Below, piece after piece: positions 58,822 through 64,000 of a stretch of DNA of 64,000 bases (position 1 is its first letter; the number at the start of each line of letters is the position of its first letter). Under the pieces are notes generated by a model. That model made no database searches, was not told the origin of the DNA, and saw only the letters and a program-made list of their open reading frames with translations. The DNA is taken from positions 1-64,000 of the forward strand of contig NZ_AP018229.1 in the NCBI RefSeq assembly GCF_002368095.1, written 5' to 3'. The DNA comes from Calothrix parasitica NIES-267 (GTDB taxonomy: Bacteria; Cyanobacteriota; Cyanobacteriia; Cyanobacteriales; Nostocaceae). The position numbers and the translations under genes are program-made.

Positions 58822-59961
58822 ATGACTACAAATTCTATTAAAAAAAATCTAATTCCTGATTTTATAGCTTTACAAATCAATACTGATAATCAGAAAATTA
58901 CTGAAGACAAAGATTTTAACTTTCCTGAATATAAACCAACAGAGCATTATCTGGAACTTACCAAGGCTAAATATTACAAAGCTTTACTGATTTTACGTCA
59001 CTATATAAAAGTTGTATCTGACTATTATTTTGGAGTTGAACTGAGTGCTAAAAATATTGATTTATTTATGCTTACTCCTAGTATCTCCTCTCCAATGGGT
59101 TCTGGGTCTGACTCGGAGCCAATACCTATTCAATTTGGGAAGTTGGATACCTTTCTTACCGACTCGTCGCAGTTTGGATTTGAACCGCTTTTAATGAACG
59201 GTTTAGATAAAGTATATTGCTATTTACCATCTATGCGAGGAGAAGATAGCGATAAAAGGCATTTAAATCAATTTTTTCACTGCGAGGCTGAAATAATAGG
59301 TACTCTAGAAGAGCTGTTACCAATAGTCGAAAATTATATCAAAAAATTGGCTGCAACCCTCCTAGAAATGCCAGATATAATTTCTAAGATAAGTAAAAAT
59401 CCTAATAGGTCATTGTTAGTTCTAAAACAACTTAGCGAAAGTAGAAGTTTTTCAAGGCTGAGTTTTGATGAAGCCGTAAAGTTACTTGTAGATAATGGGT
59501 ACAGTAACATGATTAATTTTACTCCAACTGGTCGAGATATTTCTGCCCAGGGAGAAGTAAAATTAATGGAGTTATTAAAAACTGATTTACCTGTTTGGAT
59601 TACAAACTACGACCGCGACAGAGTACCGTTTTACCAAAAACCAAGCGCAGCCTATTCAGATAAAGTAATTAATGCTGATTTAATATTTCCAAGTCTAATT
59701 AAAAATTCTTTTGGCGGTGAAATTGTTGGAGCGGGACAAAGACAAGATAAGGTTGAAGAAATGTACCAATCTTTAGAACGGCAAGAGGTTGGTAGTGAAA
59801 GTTATGAATGGTATATCAACCTGCGCCGCCTAGAAGATTATCAAACCACCTCCGGTTTTGGCATAGGTATAGAAAGGTTTATCACTTGGGCTTTATGTAG
59901 AGATGACATTAAAGAAGCTATTGTCTATCCAAGACTAAAAGATGTTAAAACCTTACCTTAA
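58822..59961 (+). CDS. asparaginyl-tRNA synthetase paralogue without anticodon-binding domain (AsnA-like)
   Basis: 379 residues. Class II motif 2 is 'RGEDSDKRHLNQFFHCEAEI' (Arg139, Glu155-157 region), 'GAGQRQ' (303-308) binds ATP, and motif 3 is 'GFGIGIERFITWALCRDDI' with Arg352. 'GSGSDSEPIPIQFG' matches the AsnRS catalytic core. The N-terminal OB-fold anticodon domain is absent, as in archaeal asparagine synthetase A, an AsnRS paralogue. The enzyme can thus be expected to adenylate aspartate or a similar acid and amidate or ligate it, not charge tRNA for translation. Confidence 0.85.
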   Translation: MTTNSIKKNLIPDFIALQINTDNQKITEDKDFNFPEYKPTEHYLELTKAKYYKALLILRHYIKVVSDYYFGVELSAKNIDLFMLTPSISSPMGSGSDSEPIPIQFGKLDTFLTDSSQFGFEPLLMNGLDKVYCYLPSMRGEDSDKRHLNQFFHCEAEIIGTLEELLPIVENYIKKLAATLLEMPDIISKISKNPNRSLLVLKQLSESRSFSRLSFDEAVKLLVDNGYSNMINFTPTGRDISAQGEVKLMELLKTDLPVWITNYDRDRVPFYQKPSAAYSDKVINADLIFPSLIKNSFGGEIVGAGQRQDKVEEMYQSLERQEVGSESYEWYINLRRLEDYQTTSGFGIGIERFITWALCRDDIKEAIVYPRLKDVKTLP

Positions 59962-59969
59962 AATTTTTT

Positions 59970-60050
59970 ACTAAAACCACCAAACTCATCAAGAAATTCA
60001 AGCACCCGTTAAATTACTGATTGCATTTCATGAAAAGGGTGGTTTTTTAT
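59970..60050 (+). terminator. terminator-like inverted repeat before the hydrolase gene
   Basis: AAAACCACC and GGTGGTTTT (9 bp, long loop) enclose a second pair CACCC/GGGTG; a T6 run follows. It may reduce read-through into the last gene. Confidence 0.45.
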
Positions 60051-60130
60051 GTATAAATTTTATATGAATTATACTTCTATACATTTTTCCCTAATTTGAC
60101 TTACTCATTTGATTATCCAATAATCAACAT

Positions 60131-61036
60131 ATGCCAGTAGCAGAACTCAAAAAACTACCGATTACAGAAATAAAACAGTTTGATTATTCTACAGAATTTT
60201 TTACCAATACTTTTTTAAAAATCGAGAACGAAGAAGAACGAAGGGAATTAATTGAGTTCTACAAAAGTAGGTCTAGCAAGGTAAATGTTTTCGAGTTTTT
60301 CTATACTTCCAATAACCATAGAGTCAAAGGGATACTGGTTGAACCTGCAAAGCTAATTGAGCCAGCTTCAACTTTGATTTATTGCCGTGGGGGTACTGGG
60401 GTTGTAGGCAGTCTGACACCAATTCATTTCTTATCCAAAAAGATTGAAATATTTGATTTAGTTAATTCTGGTCACATTGTAATTGCCAGTCAACTGTCAG
60501 GAATTGACGGAGGAGTTGGTATGACTGATGTAGGTGGACAATCCGATATTGATGATGTGATGAACTTGTACCAAAGTTTTCAAAACTACGAATTAGGCAA
60601 CGGTAATTTTGGTTTGATTGGTGGTAGTAACGGTGGTTCGCTTGTTTATAAAATGCTTACTCGAAGTGACGATTTCAAATGTGCTGTGGTCGTAGCTGGG
60701 AAAACCAAAGATTTTGGCAACACAGACCGTCCAGATTTTGAGAAGTTAAAAGCTTTAAGACATCAATACTACAATACGGAAAGTGAGGAGGAATTGAACG
60801 AACGCTCTCCCATTATTTGGGCGCATAAAATATCAAAAACTACTCCAATTTTACTGATTCATGGTACTAAGGATTGGCGGGTAAGTGTCAGTGACACGCT
60901 AGAAATGGCAACTAAATTGATACAGAATAACACACCTATTGGATTGCGTATTTACGAAGGAGATAATCATTCTTTAACAGTCAATAGAAAGAAAGTTAAC
61001 CAAGAAATTATTGATTGGGTTCAAACTTATTTATAA
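60131..61036 (+). CDS. S9/prolyl-oligopeptidase-family alpha/beta hydrolase
   Basis: 301 residues. Nucleophile Ser166 in GGSNGG, Asp248 in 'HGTKDWRV', His280 in 'GDNHSL' form the triad; 'YCRGGTG' supplies the oxyanion loop. Such peptidases hydrolyse short peptides or esters. At the end of the cassette it may mature, release or degrade the product. Confidence 0.8.
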   Translation: MPVAELKKLPITEIKQFDYSTEFFTNTFLKIENEEERRELIEFYKSRSSKVNVFEFFYTSNNHRVKGILVEPAKLIEPASTLIYCRGGTGVVGSLTPIHFLSKKIEIFDLVNSGHIVIASQLSGIDGGVGMTDVGGQSDIDDVMNLYQSFQNYELGNGNFGLIGGSNGGSLVYKMLTRSDDFKCAVVVAGKTKDFGNTDRPDFEKLKALRHQYYNTESEEELNERSPIIWAHKISKTTPILLIHGTKDWRVSVSDTLEMATKLIQNNTPIGLRIYEGDNHSLTVNRKKVNQEIIDWVQTYL

Positions 61037-61878
61037 TTCCTATTTAATATAAAACAACATCTATCGCAATGCCCTACTACAAAAACCAGCAGCAGCAATC
61101 AAAGGGAGAGAGTTTGCTGCCAAATCTGAAACTACAACTCAATTAACAACCTAACTAGACAATCAAAACCTTAACTATTACCTCAATTATTTTATCAAAT
61201 GCGGTAATAAATTGAATGTAAAGAGAACTTGTACTTTCACACCTTTAATGATATAGAAGACTGGAAAAGATTACATATCCTGAAAATTAAAACATGACAT
61301 CTATCTTAAGATAGATATTAACAACGATCTTCGTTTTGATTTATCTGCCTTGAGTTTTTTGTTTTCTATCATCTGTCAGAGTGCTAATACCTAATCTTTA
61401 CAGACAAAATTTTATACAAAAAAGTTTGAATATTTGCCAGAAATTGACTGATAAATTTGTAGTTATGTATGAAGTTGGGTAAATAGACCTAAAGACTAGT
61501 GTTTAAAGTCCGAAATAGACAAGGAGGCTGGTAATTTCTGGTTGGCTACAAGTATAAGCAGTTACCAAAAAAAATATGTATAATGTGTAGATATTAGCTG
61601 TATCAGGGGAAATACTTGATATTATGGCTTATTTTATACGTAATTTCTGATATAGCTTGATCCCTTCGCTGGATGAGCCTAAAGTCTTGGATTAATAAAA
61701 TTTTAGCTGGTTTTGCACTTGTTTCTCAAAAATAATTGGTGAGTGTAAAAGTATCAAAAGGAATGGTTTGCTAACTAAGTTTTTTGAAATCATCAGTGGT
61801 GCATAGCTTCGAGTTAGAAAGATTTAATTTGTGAACTAGAGAGTTTTAGAAATTCATAACAGGGGAGAGATTTTAATA
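61037..61878. other. non-coding region with an 18-bp palindrome
   Basis: About 840 bases without a credible gene. The clearest signal is the perfect palindrome ATCTATCTTAAGATAGAT at 61299-61316, an operator-like site. The rest is AT-rich with no further strong structure. Confidence 0.45.
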
Positions 61879-62742
61879 ATGCGGACAAGTTATGCAGCCG
61901 CTTTTTTCACAGGCGCACCTGTAATTCTTGCTAGTTGCACAGCGTATTTAATCAACCAGCTTCCACCAACACCACAGTTTCCCTATAGGGATCACGTTAT
62001 GATTGGCGGTGTAATTATAACTGTTCTTCTTCACATAATTGTTGGAATGTGGCTACTAAAAAAAGAAGCACAGAAATCTTCTGGAGCTGGGCAGCCAGTT
62101 TCCAGTTCAACTCCCACTCCAACATACTTAGGAGCTTCAGGGCAAAGCTATCAGAAACAATATGTACCGCAAAGATCGGGCAGGGATGTATCCTGGGCAA
62201 CATTGTTTGTAGTGTCGTTTTTCCATTTTTCCCATTTCTTTCCAGCATTAATTGTAGGTTATTTTTTCCAATCGTATCGAGGTATTAATTTAACTACTGC
62301 CTTAGCCGGAGCTTTAGTTGTAGCTTGGGTTTGGACTGGAATATTAACGTGGGGCTGGAGCCAGTTTGGAGGATGGGTTGTTGGAATTGTAATTGTTCTT
62401 TTAGCTAACGCTGGTTGGTGGGCATTATGTTTTGGCGTAGGTCTGTTAGTAGTTTCAATTTTACGTAGTGTTTTGAGTGTTTTTAATAGTGGATATAAAT
62501 CATGGTCTCTGACTGGAATTTTAGTCTGCTCGACAATGGCAGCTTTATTTTTTGCTAAGGCTTGGGGCTGGATTTTGGGTGTAATTACTGCTTGGATTTT
62601 AGTTAGCTGTGCATCTGCCTCCAAGATGGCATTGGATCATTCATTTGATGAATACCTATCTGTCTTGATATTAATACTGGATGCAATAATTGGAACGGCT
62701 ACAGGTGGATGGGTCGGTTGGACTATTCGGCTTATGAATTAA
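61879..62742 (+). CDS. polytopic membrane protein of unknown function
   Basis: 287 residues with an N-terminal hydrophobic pair (about 5-27 and 40-60), a Gln/Ser-rich soluble segment (about 65-105) and four or five further helices in the C-terminal half. GGGGAGAG precedes the ATG. No motif is recognised. A terminator follows. Confidence 0.6.
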   Translation: MRTSYAAAFFTGAPVILASCTAYLINQLPPTPQFPYRDHVMIGGVIITVLLHIIVGMWLLKKEAQKSSGAGQPVSSSTPTPTYLGASGQSYQKQYVPQRSGRDVSWATLFVVSFFHFSHFFPALIVGYFFQSYRGINLTTALAGALVVAWVWTGILTWGWSQFGGWVVGIVIVLLANAGWWALCFGVGLLVVSILRSVLSVFNSGYKSWSLTGILVCSTMAALFFAKAWGWILGVITAWILVSCASASKMALDHSFDEYLSVLILILDAIIGTATGGWVGWTIRLMN

Positions 62743-62917
62743 ATTAGAAGAAACTTAGTTCTTGCAAGATTAAAATATATACAAAACCAGCCACTAAAAG
62801 TATAAAGCAATCAATTCAAAATTGAGTTTTAGTGATTATATTTACTCAAGTATAAACCGAGTAATAAATATTGTTAATCGGGAGTAATCACAAGATAACT
62901 TATAGGTACATTACAAA

Positions 62918-62943
62918 CACCTGGTTCCTGGGTGTTTTTTACT
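62918..62943 (+). terminator. intrinsic terminator
   Basis: AACACC/GGTGTT with a short GC-rich loop followed by TTTTT, about 175 bases after the membrane-protein gene. Confidence 0.65.
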
Positions 62944-63284
62944 AAATGTAAAAATAAGTTATTGAGAATAGCTTCAGTTTATTTTAATTATCTTATTGAT
63001 AAAGACAGGATTTACGAAACTACCTATTACTCTGATCTCTTAATCGTAACTTCTGCAAAACAATTAGTTTAAATAAATCCCCTTCAAGCCTTTTAAATCA
63101 GCTTCACAATTCATTTCAGAAATAACTACTTGACATTTATTATTTATTGTTTCAATAAAAAAATTAGAAATGAGTTTTTATTATTTACTCATTCAAAGAT
63201 TAACAGTTGGTTTGTTGAAAAGACTAATTGTTTTGTTCAATTGAAAAATTCCAAAACTATTGAAAATACAGAGGTAATTAAATC
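62944..63284. other. non-coding region upstream of the exported protein
   Basis: About 340 AT-rich bases with no gene or strong fold that I can support. The promoter of the 63285 gene should be here. Confidence 0.35.
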
Positions 63285-64000
63285 GTGAAGATATCTGAAA
63301 GAGTTCGCTCAATCCTTTCTGTTACTTTGCTTGTTAGCACTACAACGCTAGCACAAGTAGGTTCTACCGCCGATATGGAAGCATATGCTAAAGATAAGAA
63401 GGTTAAATCCCCTATCTCTAAAGTCTGCCCACCAATCGGGAGTAACAAAAAACCCGGTCGTTATAGTGCAACTGCGGGTCGTGCAAGAAAAGCAGAGATT
63501 AAGAAGATTGAGGAGCAAGGTGGAGCTAAGCCTAACCGCTTTTATACCAAACCTGGCTACATCCAAAAAGTTCTACCTGATGCTAAAACTATTGTTAATA
63601 CTGGCTTTGAAAAAGCTGGCATTAACGAAGTGTGCATACCCAAAGAAGGTTACAACCAAATAAGTGCAGCCAGAAATGACTTCGCTCAAGAACTGGCAAA
63701 ACTAGAACGGGTTGTAAGAGACTACGAAGCACGCTTGCGTCGAATGAAACTCTCTCCTAACAAACAAGGAAGAGAAGAAATAGTTCGGGAAACAATGCGG
63801 TACTTCGATACCAAAATACTTCCTCGTATGAAACAACTTCGTGCGGCAGAAATTGCTGCTGATGAAGTGCATAAGGGTTGGAGTTGGATGTGGGACACTG
63901 GGAATTATTCCCGTCTATACAACCGCTACAATTCTGCTCAACAGGTAAGTGAAGTTTACTTCGAGTATCTGCGAGAACGATTAAGAATTGGTACAGAGCT
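63285..64000 (+). CDS. exported basic helical protein, incomplete at window end
   Basis: GTG at 63285 with GAGG twelve bases upstream opens a frame that is still open at 64000 (at least 238 residues). A signal peptide (about residues 1-24, cleavage near LAQVG) leads into a Lys/Arg-rich helical chain with two cysteines ('SKVCPPIG', 'NEVCIPKEG'). The later part is coiled-coil-like ('ELAKLERVVRDYEARLRRMKLSP'). An ATG at 63375 would drop the signal. Family unknown; it may be part of another envelope system. Confidence 0.65.
   Translation, partial: MKISERVRSILSVTLLVSTTTLAQVGSTADMEAYAKDKKVKSPISKVCPPIGSNKKPGRYSATAGRARKAEIKKIEEQGGAKPNRFYTKPGYIQKVLPDAKTIVNTGFEKAGINEVCIPKEGYNQISAARNDFAQELAKLERVVRDYEARLRRMKLSPNKQGREEIVRETMRYFDTKILPRMKQLRAAEIAADEVHKGWSWMWDTGNYSRLYNRYNSAQQVSEVYFEYLRERLRIGTE

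Noticed and set aside
62259-62624. 121-codon minus-strand frame opposite the membrane protein
   Set aside because: Mirror of the hydrophobic codons of the plus-strand membrane-protein gene.
1-64000. CRISPR array, tRNA or rRNA genes
   Set aside because: No regularly spaced repeats, no cloverleaf with CCA-type end and no rRNA-like conserved segments were seen on reading both strands.

Overview
The window looks like part of a large conjugative plasmid of a cyanobacterium, probably a filamentous one. The reasons are AT-rich DNA, a perfect HIP1 octamer (GCGATCGC at 27181-27188), a complete-looking type IV secretion (T4SS) and mobilisation set, an actin-like partition gene, several toxin-antitoxin pairs, and no rRNA, tRNA or core-metabolism genes. 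All assignments come from reading motifs; no database search was run.

Layout. 1-4.9 kb: a putative primase-polymerase-type replication protein (1082-3424) behind a folded leader, a small unknown gene and an XRE-type regulator. 5.2-24.7 kb: two transfer operons on the + strand, encoding VirB2-like, VirB3/VirB4, VirB5-like, VirB6, VirB8, VirB10 and VirB9-like proteins and the VirD4 coupling protein with two flanking paralogues. A MOBF-type relaxase lies on the - strand. Both operons start behind the same ~70 bp element (5055-5124 and 14288-14356). A large subtilisin-like protease and small toxin-antitoxin genes sit between them. 24.9-36.4 kb: partition genes (ParM-like), zinc-ribbon proteins, VapBC, retropepsin-like genes, a HerA/FtsK-like ATPase and an iteron-like array (35560-35749).

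36.4-50.4 kb: an island of almost only - strand genes including ArdC antirestriction, an AIPR-like protein, an Api92/YubB-like protein, a probable phage-type single-stranded-DNA-binding protein, a SAP-domain protein and VapBC. Four operons here each start behind a large foldable element (40198-40357, 42259-42525, 46581-46822, 50307-50437), in two related sequence families. Three of them are followed by leaders whose hairpin ends 18-19 nt before the start codon. Mismatch patterns suggest that the upstream elements fold on the + strand while the leaders fold as - strand RNA. This is what would be expected of single-stranded-DNA promoters or priming sites in a plasmid leading region, with the + strand transferred.

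50.5-53.5 kb: a YhcG/DUF1016-type nuclease, and a secreted amidase-like protein with a small membrane partner. 53.8-61.0 kb: a compact, apparently undescribed cassette. An HTH-EgtD-like methyltransferase fusion is divergent from an operon encoding a small unknown protein, a SAM methyltransferase, an alanyl-tRNA-synthetase paralogue, an MccF-type carboxypeptidase, an asparaginyl-tRNA-synthetase paralogue without an anticodon-binding domain, and an S9-type hydrolase. I infer a pathway for a small amino-acid-derived compound, with MccF as possible self-immunity. 61.0-64.0 kb: a membrane protein and a secreted protein that runs off the window end.
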